Shown: positions 6,806 to 13,734 of the stretch, one piece after another | How the letters are laid out: every line of letters begins with the position of its first letter | How positions within the stretch are numbered: position 1 is the first letter of the stretch | Virus record (IMG/VR): IMGVR_UViG_3300030107_002418 | Location: 1 to 30,444 of that record | DNA: 30,444 nucleotides | From: a virus | Reading direction: 5' to 3' (one strand) | The notes under the pieces: model-generated | What the model was told of the DNA's origin: nothing | The model's database searches: none | Seen by the model: the letters and a program-made list of their open reading frames with translations, nothing else | Program-made: the position numbers and the translations under genes

Positions 6806-7250
6806 ATCTCTCCTCCCAGAAATCATTAACTAAATCAGAACTTGATTGGATTTTTTCACCACCTATGTTGAAAATTAATCCAACTCCATACTGTTGACAA
6901 ACATCAGCTTCGGGTATATCCTCTCTGCCTTTCCTGTCACCACCGTTAGCAAACACGCTTATCTTATTAGATAAGTCCTGACATAAGTCTTGTAGTGTTA
7001 AACAGACAGTATGGTCGTTATCTATAGAGGGTACTACTCGGTCAACTGATTTTAAGTTAGCTATGACCTCCATACGCTCCTCAAAAGGCATAAACACGTA
7101 CCCTTTTTTGTCTTTTAAGAACTTATCGTTGTTTACTATCACTATTAATTCACCACCTAGTGGGTTGGCTAGGTTCTTAGCCTCGTTAAACATACGAACA
7201 TGTCCTACGTGTATTGGGTCAAATCCACCACTTACTATAACATTACTCAT
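6708..7250 (-). CDS. Cytidylyltransferase-like nucleotidyltransferase
   Basis: Class-I nucleotidyltransferase (HxGH family, like glycerol-3-phosphate cytidylyltransferase or the heptose-phosphate adenylyltransferase domain of RfaE/HldE). The N terminus has GGFDPIHVGHVRMF with H14 and H17 forming HxGH, and later the PFEERMEVI segment typical of the family. These enzymes transfer a nucleotide to a phosphorylated alcohol or sugar. The fold should end near residue 150; the last 33 or so residues are low-complexity, charged, and read in a different frame over the start of the downstream oxygenase. The substrate is not determinable. Start overlaps the 49-aa basic protein by four bases (ATGA). Confidence 0.8.
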   Translation of the reverse strand: MSNVIVSGGFDPIHVGHVRMFNEAKNLANPLGGELIVIVNNDKFLKDKKGYVFMPFEERMEVIANLKSVDRVVPSIDNDHTVCLTLQDLCQDLSNKISVFANGGDRKGREDIPEADVCQQYGVGLIFNIGGEKIQSSSDLVNDFWEERYEQLSGKKLPSGSKVRVDDKRGNGKADEGSSS

Positions 7251-7396
7251 TTTCCTTGCCCCCTGTATTTTTTCCTAGACCTTTTTTTGTGCTTGTTCAT
7301 TGTCGCTGTTCCTATGTTGTTTCGACCAATAGATGTTTTCTTACCTCTTGACCCAGTTTTAGAAATGTGACCTATACTTATTGTTGCTTTTCTCAT
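7247..7396 (-). CDS. Very basic small protein, 49 aa
   Basis: The ATG (complement of 7394-7396) has GGAGAAAA directly upstream, and the frame ends in an ATGA overlap with the cytidylyltransferase. Nearly a third of the residues are Lys or Arg (MRKATISIGHISKTG, ending KKRSRKKYRGQGK), with many Gly, Ser and Thr and almost no acidic residues. A nucleic-acid-binding role is plausible. A strong terminator lies just upstream, with its U-tract next to the ribosome binding site, so expression may depend on readthrough. Confidence 0.6.
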   Translation of the reverse strand: MRKATISIGHISKTGSRGKKTSIGRNNIGTATMNKHKKRSRKKYRGQGK

Positions 7397-7404
7397 TTTT
7401 CTCC

Positions 7405-7430
7405 AAAAAAGGGGAGCAATTACGCTCCCC
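7405..7430 (-). terminator. Rho-independent terminator
   Basis: On the minus strand GGGGAGC and GCTCCCC form a seven-base perfect stem with a six-base loop (7411-7430), followed immediately by six T (7410-7405). It lies 12 bases after the stop of the 176-aa gene and 9 bases before the next ATG, so it would limit transcription into the downstream genes. Confidence 0.85.
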
Positions 7431-7442
7431 TCTAAATTGTAG

Positions 7443-7973
7443 TTAGACTAATTCAATGTAACCCTGCTTAACATCATAAGCTACATCACGTGGACCAAGA
7501 TTCTCAATATTCTTGTCAAGAACAGTTTGCACTTTAGGCTTTCCTTTGTAGTGCTCTAACCTATTCTTAATAATACCTGATTGAACTCTAGCTGCTCGTT
7601 CCTCAACGATGCTAACCTTCTTGTTCACGTCCAGTTTACTACGGTTCCTCTTACTAGAGGAGTTTGGTTTCGCTGTTACCTTCGCTTTTACAGTTTTAGG
7701 TAATTCAGCAGGAACGTACTCCTGTGCTTTTTCGCTTAAGAGAGTATAAAGACGTTCTGCAGCAGTCTGCTTATCTTTAAACTTCTTAACTGGTTTATCG
7801 GCATACTTATTATAAAGCTGTACCATAAACGCTGTTTGCCATTTGACCATGCCACCTGCATTAACTGCATATTTAATGCCCATTGGCATTTTGGCTACGT
7901 CATCTGTTTTGACGGCAGTGCCGTCTTCAAGTACACCTATTGCGTACTCATTATTTGGGTCTTGTTTTGACAT
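7443..7973 (-). CDS. Hypothetical basic protein, 176 aa
   Basis: The N terminus is mixed (MSKQDPNNEYAIGVLEDG) and the centre, around residues 95-120, is Lys/Arg/Ser-rich (TAKPNSSSKRNRSKLDVNKK), likely a flexible nucleic-acid-binding linker. I recognise no catalytic motif. A strong terminator follows 12 bases after the stop and a possible promoter lies at 8002-8030, so it may be transcribed abundantly as a near single-gene unit. Possibly DNA-binding or structural. Confidence 0.7.
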   Translation of the reverse strand: MSKQDPNNEYAIGVLEDGTAVKTDDVAKMPMGIKYAVNAGGMVKWQTAFMVQLYNKYADKPVKKFKDKQTAAERLYTLLSEKAQEYVPAELPKTVKAKVTAKPNSSSKRNRSKLDVNKKVSIVEERAARVQSGIIKNRLEHYKGKPKVQTVLDKNIENLGPRDVAYDVKQGYIELV

Positions 7974-8001
7974 ATGTCTCTCCTATCTTTTCAAGACCTT
8001 T

Positions 8002-8030
8002 ACTCTAACTCATTTATTTATTAAAGTAAA
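8002..8030 (-). promoter_or_regulatory. Possible leftward promoter, class B
   Basis: On the minus strand TTTACT and TAGAGT are 17 bases apart. The -35 region shares the 12-base string ATCACTTTACTT with the promoter at 21239-21267, an unlikely chance match in a short gap. The -10 hexamer is only four of six to consensus. Confidence 0.4.
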
Positions 8031-8034
8031 GTGA

Positions 8035-8334
8035 TTAGTGGTATCTTGTAGGGACACCACGAAATTTAATAAAACCATCTTTGAGGGCTTGTGTCATCAC
8101 ATCTAGTAATTCATCATCAGTTAATAATAATGGGTCATTTGAGTCTGCTGGCGTGATTGCCATATAGACTGCTGACCATAAAAAACCAGAAATGAGAAGA
8201 CTGGGGTGGTATTCCCCAGTCTTAACAAGTTCCTCAGCAAAGGCAGTTAATTTTTGCGCAACTTCCAATGTCGCTTCTTCCATTTCCAGAAGCGAATGGA
8301 TTGCTATTTCAAATTCATCATGCTGCTTTGGCAT
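8035..8334 (-). CDS. Hypothetical acidic protein, 99 aa
   Basis: An acidic, predicted all-helical protein (MPKQHDEFEIAIHSLLEMEE...). A segment around residues 45-60 (LLISGFLWSAVYMAI) is hydrophobic and could be a buried helix or a membrane span. Its start overlaps the 3' end of the DUF932 gene by 17 bases, so it is co-translated. I do not recognise the family. Confidence 0.65.
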   Translation of the reverse strand: MPKQHDEFEIAIHSLLEMEEATLEVAQKLTAFAEELVKTGEYHPSLLISGFLWSAVYMAITPADSNDPLLLTDDELLDVMTQALKDGFIKFRGVPTRYH

Positions 8335-9352
8335 ACTCTATCGCTTTGTCTAGTGCTCGTTCTTTTAGTTTACTACGAGAACCGAACCAAGCGTTGTGAA
8401 TTGCTGAATCTCTATCGTATCCCCACTTGTGGTCTACTATAAAAGTAACAGCATTGTATGCACCCCACCATGTACCTTTTGAAGATAGCATGTCTGCTCC
8501 TGGTTGTTGCTCTAAAGCTTCATAAACCATACTAGGTGTTTTCTTAAACTCATCTACCATAGTTTGTCGCTTTGCAATCTTCCTAACATCAGACTCATTT
8601 TCAAGCTTTATTTGCTCAGTCAATAAGTTTGGTTGAAGAAGGTCTGCTATGAAAGTAACAACGTCATCCTTTTTGTACTTTTTAGTAGTCAAAAATTCTG
8701 CTTGTTCTTTATACTCTCCCATTTTATTTGAAGCTAGACCAAGTGCAAGTTCCGCAGAGGAGATAATCTCCTCATCAAAGGCTCTAATATGAGGCATTTT
8801 AAAAACACCTCTTTGACCTTCTAGACTCATAGCTAAGCTAAGCGTGTTATTACAGACTACACGAATAGGTGTGAATCTAATTTCATTAGACTTACCCCAC
8901 TGGTGTGATACTGCTACTAACATGTAACCCTCAACCTTGTCGTCTCCTGGAAGCACAAAACCATCATTGATTTTTGCTAACCCCCAGACTTGTTTACCTT
9001 CTTTCAAAGAACCTGCAGTTTCCATTTTCATGTCTCCTGCATCAGTGAACTTTTTAAAGAACGTGAACGCGTCACGGTTTTGAGTTGGAATGAAGTCAGG
9101 TCCACAAGGTCCAAAAGCCTTTTGATCATTATCACGTACAAGTACATGAAAACCATCAACGGGCATGAACTCAGGGTCTGACTCGTTATACTGAGGAGTG
9201 GTGTGTGTAAACATGTGTCGTTTACTAACGGTCCAATCCAATCCAGCTGCCACTAGCATTTCATCAGGTGTCAAGTTATCTTCAACTTGAACTCCTAATC
9301 CGTGCCAGGGGACTTCTCCAGCATAAGCCATGGTCTCTACCATATGTGCCAT
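8318..9352 (-). CDS. DUF932 phage/plasmid-like protein
   Basis: The N terminus (MVETMAYAGEVPWHGLG), the middle (RVVCNNTLSLAM) and the C terminus (TWWGAYNAVTFIVDHKWG) match the DUF932 family (phage/plasmid-like protein TIGR03299) as I know it. Members are common in phages and plasmids and their activity is not established. The length of 344 aa is normal. ATG 9352 has AGGAGAAAACAT upstream. It is first in the block behind the promoter and hairpin at 9388-9453, so it is probably expressed early and strongly. Confidence 0.85.
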   Translation of the reverse strand: MAHMVETMAYAGEVPWHGLGVQVEDNLTPDEMLVAAGLDWTVSKRHMFTHTTPQYNESDPEFMPVDGFHVLVRDNDQKAFGPCGPDFIPTQNRDAFTFFKKFTDAGDMKMETAGSLKEGKQVWGLAKINDGFVLPGDDKVEGYMLVAVSHQWGKSNEIRFTPIRVVCNNTLSLAMSLEGQRGVFKMPHIRAFDEEIISSAELALGLASNKMGEYKEQAEFLTTKKYKKDDVVTFIADLLQPNLLTEQIKLENESDVRKIAKRQTMVDEFKKTPSMVYEALEQQPGADMLSSKGTWWGAYNAVTFIVDHKWGYDRDSAIHNAWFGSRSKLKERALDKAIEYAKAA

Positions 9353-9387
9353 ATGTTTTCTCCTGTTTTTATATTAATGTTAAACAA

Positions 9388-9422
9388 CTCACCTAGGAAG
9401 TAGTAACTACTTAATAGGTGAG
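9388..9422 (-). promoter_or_regulatory. 35-base two-part inverted repeat in a 5' leader
   Basis: CTCACCTA/TAGGTGAG (8 bp) encloses a small internal loop and then AAGTAG/CTACTT (6 bp) around a TAA loop. It starts within a few bases of the predicted transcript start of the promoter at 9426-9453, 35 bases before the DUF932 start codon. It could be an mRNA-stabilising 5' hairpin or an operator. Confidence 0.65.
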
Positions 9423-9425
9423 GTA

Positions 9426-9453
9426 AGCATATAGCTGACTAAACGATTGTAAA
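9426..9453 (-). promoter_or_regulatory. Leftward promoter, class A
   Basis: On the minus strand TTTACA and TATGCT are separated by 16 bases, with ATCGTTTAGTC just after the -35. This is shared almost base for base with the promoter at 4150-4177. It drives DUF932 and the genes after it. Confidence 0.6.
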
Positions 9454-9499
9454 GGGTTATGTTAAGAATGGCTAGTGAATTGCGAACATTTGTTTAAAT

Positions 9500-9557
9500 A
9501 AAAAATGGGCTGACATCCGTGAATATGTTAGCATAAATATGCTAGAATGCCAGCCCA
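9500..9557 (-). terminator. Terminator closing the candidate ncRNA
   Basis: A 13-bp stem (UGGGCUGGCAUUC with GGAUGUCAGCCCA, two G-U pairs) carries an inner UAGCAUA/UAUGCUA hairpin and is followed by U6 on the minus strand. On the plus strand two of the pairs become A-C mismatches, so it serves leftward RNA. It would also stop readthrough from the replication operon. Confidence 0.65.
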
Positions 9558-9833
9558 CTATGGGATCATCGGCACCAGAGTTATTAACAACTCTGGCTGG
9601 AAATGCTATTATGAAACAGCCAACTCCCACCGCAGGTGTTATTTATTCCCCACCGCCTGCTGGGGTCTCAAATTCATAAAACTCAGTCAGTTAGTGTGGT
9701 TACGGTTAGAAGGTGCCAATTTCATTCTAACATTCGTTAACTGCACCACGTAGCCACACCAACCTAGTAGATAAACAGTTTTGATTCTCGGAGGTGCCTA
9801 GATCAGCGTTCCTACAAAACTATTTATTTACTT
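9500..9833 (-). ncRNA. Candidate structured non-coding RNA, about 334 nt
   Basis: There is no credible gene between 9353 and 9872. On the minus strand a class A promoter (9840-9867) would start an RNA near 9833 that ends at a U6 tract (9505-9500). Helices I can pair: AGTTTTG/CAAAACT, extendable to 11 bp with one U-G (about 9774-9825); GTTAGAA/TTCTAAC (9704-9730) nested in a GTGTGG/CCACAC stem (9694-9759); CCAGAGTT/AACTCTGG (9574-9595); TGGCTG/CAGCCA; and a 13-bp closing stem with two G-U pairs (9506-9518 with 9545-9557) around TAGCATA/TATGCTA. In the closing stem and the first helix, G-U pairs form only on the minus strand. GGTGC/GCACC segments allow a pseudoknot. I match it to no known class. 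Confidence 0.65.
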
Positions 9834-9839
9834 ACCTTT

Positions 9840-9867
9840 AGTTTAATTATGATTTTACGAATGTAAA
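9840..9867 (-). promoter_or_regulatory. Promoter of the candidate ncRNA, class A
   Basis: On the minus strand TTTACA and TAAACT are 16 bases apart, with TTCGT directly after the -35 as in the promoters at 4150 and 9426. The -10 is four of six to consensus. It lies just after the nuclease gene's stop (9873). Confidence 0.5.
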
Positions 9868-9872
9868 AACAT

Positions 9873-10253
9873 TTATTTACTAAATAAAATGTTTCTTAAA
9901 GCTTCCCAGTCATAAGGAGCACTTAGTTCTAATAGGCTAGGATGCTTTAACCCTTGATCCCTTACCTCACGTGCGTCTAGTCCAGAAAAGAGATGCAATG
10001 TTCTTTTGTCAGTACCTACTAATATATAAGTAGCCACCCCTGCTCTTCCAAACTTAACTAACCAAGAAATTTGCTCAGGTCTTAGCTTAACTGCGTTAGT
10101 CGTCGTGACTTTAAGTTCTACCCAGCAGCAGTTGGAATCATAGACTCCAAATACATCAGCTATACCCCTGCCAGTCCCACCTGTTTCTATCCTTTGCCAA
10201 AGGACATCATCAAGTTTATCCCTGAGGTTATTCCAAAGATTACTTTCTTTCAC
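9873..10253 (-). CDS. PD-(D/E)XK nuclease, VRR-NUC/Holliday-resolvase-like
   Basis: A small nuclease of the type found in phage replication clusters. The core is visible: GIADVFG with D33, then VELK with E46 and K48, and Q61 in LRPEQISWL, the D...ExK...Q order of the PD-(D/E)XK fold. The upstream RIETGGTGRG loop also fits VRR-NUC and resolvase-like enzymes. Likely role: resolving branched DNA during replication or packaging. The length of 126 aa is typical for a stand-alone domain. Last gene of the replication operon; the start overlaps the HTH gene by 14 bases. Confidence 0.8.
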   Translation of the reverse strand: MKESNLWNNLRDKLDDVLWQRIETGGTGRGIADVFGVYDSNCCWVELKVTTTNAVKLRPEQISWLVKFGRAGVATYILVGTDKRTLHLFSGLDAREVRDQGLKHPSLLELSAPYDWEALRNILFSK

Positions 10254-10557
10254 CAGACAGAGTTATCATTTTAGCACCTTGCTCACTCATCCATTTACGC
10301 ATGAGTTCATGAAGTCGCTTACCCTTAACTCCTAGTTCTTTTAAAGAATCTTCTTTGCTTTTGTATCTAACGTACCCTTGATAATAATCCCCATCACCTA
10401 ATTGACAACGACGTATAATCTGCCAAACACGTTGCTTAGTGAGATTATACTCATTGGCAAGACCATCCATCGTTATGTCACTGCCTTTGTATTCTCTGTA
10501 GATTTGACTATTTCTATCAAATTGTACTTTTTGATCAGCTTCACTAATCCCTTTCAT
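10240..10557 (-). CDS. Helix-turn-helix DNA-binding protein
   Basis: Residues about 18-50 (YREYKGSDITMDGLANEYN then LTKQRVWQIIRRCQ) form a helix-turn-helix like sigma-factor region 4 or Mor-type domains. The rest is basic and helical. It could be a transcription regulator of phage genes or help the adjacent nuclease or polymerase find sites. ATG 10557 follows AGGAGGCATTTA; an upstream ATG at 10572 lies before that site and is less likely. It overlaps the polymerase end by 14 bases. Confidence 0.75.
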   Translation of the reverse strand: MKGISEADQKVQFDRNSQIYREYKGSDITMDGLANEYNLTKQRVWQIIRRCQLGDGDYYQGYVRYKSKEDSLKELGVKGKRLHELMRKWMSEQGAKMITLSGERK

Positions 10558-12436
10558 TAAATGCCTCCTCATAAGACGTTGTTGCGTTACCCCAAGTTGT
10601 ACCTAGTTCAGCGTCAACTAGATTGGGGACTTCTAATTGAACACAGTTCTCCATTATTTCTTTTATTTCTTTTGCTTGTTGTTTTGTTTCTACTGATATA
10701 TCTAGTTCATCATGTACTTGTACGTGTGGAATATAGCCTTCTTTATATAAGTCGACCATAGCTTTCTTTGTCATATCTGCTGCTGAACCTTGTATTAAAC
10801 GATTCAATGCCTTGTAAGTGTATGATCTTACTATATTTTCTTCCCCCCACTTCTCTGAAGCTTCGGGGTAGGCTAGAGGTATGTTACGTTGACCACGTGG
10901 TTCAAAAAGATTAAAGCGACACTTTCTTCCCAGTAACGTAGTAACATGACCACGATTACTAGCGTTACGCATACAGGAATCGGCTAATGCTTTAACAAAC
11001 GGTACTCGGTGGTGGTATTTAGCGATTAAGTCCTCAGCTTCGGTATCTGATATACCAAGCATTGAGATTAATTTCTTTTTACCCATACCATAAGAGAGAG
11101 CCAAGTTAATATCCTTTGCCTGTTTTCTAGGGATATTAGCCATGTCTGCCACTATTTGATGGAAGTCTGCGTTTTGATCCCTATACTGTTCAACAGCATT
11201 TTGTGCTCCTGGTTGATTAGTGAGGGCAGCATAATGTACAGTCAGTCTGGGTTCTTGCTGGCTATAGTCAAACGCTCCCCATAAACACCCCTCCTCAGGG
11301 ACAAAAAGCCCACGTATTAAAGGTCCAAGTTCTGGGTCTCTAGCTGGTACTTGTTGCAGGTTAGGTGTGCTATAACTAAATCTACCAGTTACCGTACCCC
11401 CATCATCAGAACGTAAAGGATGCATTTGACCATGTATCCTGCCGTTATGTGAGTGCTCAAATATCATCTTTTCTATGAAGGTAGTACGCATCTTATTATA
11501 TCTACGTGCCTTCACAATAGATTGAGGTAACTCGTGTGAGTGACCTTCTAACCATTGAGCAGTAAAGCTGGGTTGATTAGACTTAGGTGTTCTGGGGTAA
11601 GTGAGTCCTGCACTGTCAAAAGCTTTAGCTATTGACCTAGCATTCCACACCTCTATAGGTACACCGTAATCTTTCTTAATCTGATCCAGTAATCTTTTTT
11701 CCTCACCCTTTAGGTAATGGGACTTTTCGTCTGCGGCATTTTCATCAACACGCACACCTCTCCAACGCATTTCTATAAGTAAGGGAAGTAAGTCTCTTTC
11801 TAAACCATAGATTTGATTGATCTCTTCTTGGTCAATTAAGCCTTTTAAAACCTGCCAGAGTTTTAATGTCAAAACAGCATCCTGTTCAGCGTAAGGTCCA
11901 ACATAGTTAGAGGGAAGCTTCCACATTTCAGCTTTAGGATCAATACCAAAAGAATGTGCTGCTTCCCTAAGCAAAGACTCATCTTTACGTTCACCACAAT
12001 ACTCTGAACCTAATGAATCTAAAGAATATCTATTTCTATTTTCATTAACCAGAGGTGCAGCAACCATCGTATCTTGGATAGTTCCTGTTATCTCAACTCC
12101 TAACCTTTTTAACCATCCTACGTCATACATGGCGTTATGGAATATTTTGTCTGATGGAGTTGCCATTTGTTTTTTAAGCCAATTGACAACAAAATCTTTT
12201 TCTAAATTTCCACCACCCTGATGTTTAAATGGTAAATACCCTGACCAACCCTCAGTAGCTATTGCCACACCCACAACTTCACCTGTGTTTGTAGCCCATC
12301 CTGGACCTTTCAGTATCAGACCTGGATCATGAGTTTCCAAGTCTATAGCTATTTCCTTAGCAGAACTTAAATCAGGTAAGTTTTGTGGAGGAGACCATTT
12401 GCTTTCTGGAGCAAAGAGAGGCATTTGTTGTGTCAT
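10544..12436 (-). CDS. polA: Family A DNA polymerase with 3'-5' exonuclease
   Basis: The replicative polymerase. Exonuclease motifs: IDLET (D32, E34), HNAMYDVGWL (D105), YAEQDAV (Y182, D186). Polymerase motifs: A, DYSQQEPR (D390, E395, R397); B, RKQAKDINLALSYG (R437, K441, Y449, G450); C, HDE (575-577). There is no 5'-3' nuclease domain, as in T7-type and many phage enzymes. In motif B the residue equivalent to Phe762 of E. coli Pol I is Leu445. ATG overlaps the upstream stop by one base (TAATG). It works with the primase (18004), ssDNA-binding candidate (19586) and helicases. Confidence 0.97.
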   Translation of the reverse strand: MTQQMPLFAPESKWSPPQNLPDLSSAKEIAIDLETHDPGLILKGPGWATNTGEVVGVAIATEGWSGYLPFKHQGGGNLEKDFVVNWLKKQMATPSDKIFHNAMYDVGWLKRLGVEITGTIQDTMVAAPLVNENRNRYSLDSLGSEYCGERKDESLLREAAHSFGIDPKAEMWKLPSNYVGPYAEQDAVLTLKLWQVLKGLIDQEEINQIYGLERDLLPLLIEMRWRGVRVDENAADEKSHYLKGEEKRLLDQIKKDYGVPIEVWNARSIAKAFDSAGLTYPRTPKSNQPSFTAQWLEGHSHELPQSIVKARRYNKMRTTFIEKMIFEHSHNGRIHGQMHPLRSDDGGTVTGRFSYSTPNLQQVPARDPELGPLIRGLFVPEEGCLWGAFDYSQQEPRLTVHYAALTNQPGAQNAVEQYRDQNADFHQIVADMANIPRKQAKDINLALSYGMGKKKLISMLGISDTEAEDLIAKYHHRVPFVKALADSCMRNASNRGHVTTLLGRKCRFNLFEPRGQRNIPLAYPEASEKWGEENIVRSYTYKALNRLIQGSAADMTKKAMVDLYKEGYIPHVQVHDELDISVETKQQAKEIKEIMENCVQLEVPNLVDAELGTTWGNATTSYEEAFNERD

Positions 12437-12795
12437 TATTTTTTCTTAGCTTTTTTACGAGTTACTTTGACTGCTGCTTTCTTTTTAGTAGCTTTTTTCT
12501 TTGGGGCTTTGCCACCAACATAAGCTTCATTAACGTCAGGTGTTGATTTATCATCAGCTTTATATGTACCTTTTTTAGTTCTGGCACGTTTAGGCTTCTC
12601 CTCAACTACAACAGCTTCTTCTACACTATCAGGGAGATGTTCCTCAGGGCGATACTTATCAAGTATAACTTCCCCTGCTTTTTCCATCTCTGCCTGTTTT
12701 CTCTTCTCTTCAAACGGACTTACATAAGCTTCCCTATGTTGTCGCATTGGGCTTTTTGAATCTGTCCCAAAGATTTTCTTCCAAAATCCAAACAT
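12436..12795 (-). CDS. Lys-rich-tailed hypothetical protein, 119 aa
   Basis: The N terminus has an aromatic/basic start (MFGFWKKIFGTDSK), the middle is acidic and Pro/Glu-rich, and the last 25 or so residues are Lys/Ala repeats like a histone H1 tail (KKKATKKKAAVKVTRKKAKKK less one residue). Such a tail should bind DNA non-specifically. An excellent AAAGGAGG site precedes ATG 12795. Placed directly before the polymerase, it may be a DNA-tethering accessory protein (inference). No catalytic motif. Confidence 0.7.
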   Translation of the reverse strand: MFGFWKKIFGTDSKSPMRQHREAYVSPFEEKRKQAEMEKAGEVILDKYRPEEHLPDSVEEAVVVEEKPKRARTKKGTYKADDKSTPDVNEAYVGGKAPKKKATKKKAAVKVTRKKAKKK

Positions 12796-12797
12796 AA

Positions 12798-13079
12798 TTA
12801 ACCTCCTTTGGTGATATGTTCTTCAACTAATAGTAAATAGCGACGAAGGTCTTGTATATCATCCAGGATACCCTCATCACGAGGGTCTGCAATATATGCT
12901 TTAAACACATCGTAATTATGGGCTTGTACCTGTAACTCAATACGATCCCACTTCCTCGCCAACATCATGAAGGCTCCGACACCTCCACGCTTACGCCATG
13001 AATCGCCGTAAGACTTTTCTGCTTGATCCAGACATTCTGCATCATTTAACGCAATCTCTTTAATTCTATCTTTTGCCAT
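12798..13079 (-). CDS. Small conserved phage protein, DUF1599-like
   Basis: The segment YGDSWRKRGGVGAFMM and then LARKWDRIELQV recalls DUF1599 / nucleotide-modification-associated proteins; I am unsure of the family but not of the resemblance. If right, it would fit the base-modification genes upstream. The start is ambiguous: GTG at 13088 lies four bases after AGGAG, ATG at 13079 thirteen after it; I give the ATG. It overlaps the nuclease gene by 14 bases and is followed two bases later by the Lys-rich-tail gene. Confidence 0.65.
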   Translation of the reverse strand: MAKDRIKEIALNDAECLDQAEKSYGDSWRKRGGVGAFMMLARKWDRIELQVQAHNYDVFKAYIADPRDEGILDDIQDLRRYLLLVEEHITKGG

Positions 13080-13734
13080 AATCTTCACAAATCTCCTTAT
13101 AAGCACACCAACGACATGAGTTATCAGAAGGAGTAGCTATAAATTCCACATCGGTGCACATAATAGTTGCACGTTCAGTGAACTTAACTTGAACTTCCTC
13201 TATTTCCTCTCTCGTAAAAGCATGTCTTGTTATTTTTTGATGGTCTAAATACCATAACTCCGTCTCTACGTTTTCTAGGTCTGGAAAGCGACTAAAAACC
13301 CCACATGCATAAAGAGAACATTGATCTCTATACCCTGTCTGGTTAGACCAATATTTTCCTGTTTTAAAGTCGATTACCTTTCCAAAAGCTTCCTCTTTTA
13401 AAAAGGCATCTATTTTATAACGTCCCCAAGTAGTGTCCCCACTCCAAGGAGCAATAGCCCAGTCTTTATCAAAAGCCCAGTCCTGTTCTACGTGTACCTT
13501 TTCTGCTAACCAATCCTCTCTTAGCTTTTCAAAGGCTTCACTAAAAAGTTTTAATTCTCTAGGCATCACCTTTAACTTACCTACAATATAGTCCTCAGCT
13601 AATTGATGAATTCTAGTACCTCTTTGAGCAGCAGGATGCTGTTCCTGTGGTATTTTCTCCACATAACTATAGTACGCTTTCTTAGGACAACTTTCGTAAG
13701 TTCCTAACCTACTATACGACCAACGGTCTATCAT
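13066..13734 (-). CDS. Cas4/RecB-type PD-(D/E)XK exonuclease with Fe-S cysteines
   Basis: The fold is the PDDEXK_1 family. Visible: RGTRIHQLAEDY (H43), GRYKIDAFL (D109), VIDFKTGK (D122, K124) and the Q...Y pair QCSLY (Q138, Y142). Four cysteines, C16 plus C207, C210 and C216 (CRWCAYKEIC), are placed as in Cas4 and AddB to bind a 4Fe-4S cluster. Related phage enzymes process DNA ends in recombination-dependent replication. The start overlaps the thymidylate-synthase-like gene by four bases, so the two are coupled. Confidence 0.9.
   Translation of the reverse strand: MIDRWSYSRLGTYESCPKKAYYSYVEKIPQEQHPAAQRGTRIHQLAEDYIVGKLKVMPRELKLFSEAFEKLREDWLAEKVHVEQDWAFDKDWAIAPWSGDTTWGRYKIDAFLKEEAFGKVIDFKTGKYWSNQTGYRDQCSLYACGVFSRFPDLENVETELWYLDHQKITRHAFTREEIEEVQVKFTERATIMCTDVEFIATPSDNSCRWCAYKEICEDYGKR

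Noticed and set aside
9547-9753. A 68-codon rightward frame within the gap
   Set aside because: No ribosome binding site, Cys/Trp-rich odd composition, and it runs through several RNA helices; it is better explained by the candidate ncRNA on the other strand.
9694-9762. tRNA-like segment ending CCACACCA on the plus strand
   Set aside because: An acceptor-like stem and ACCA end are present, but no T-arm or normal anticodon arm can be built, and the length is too short.
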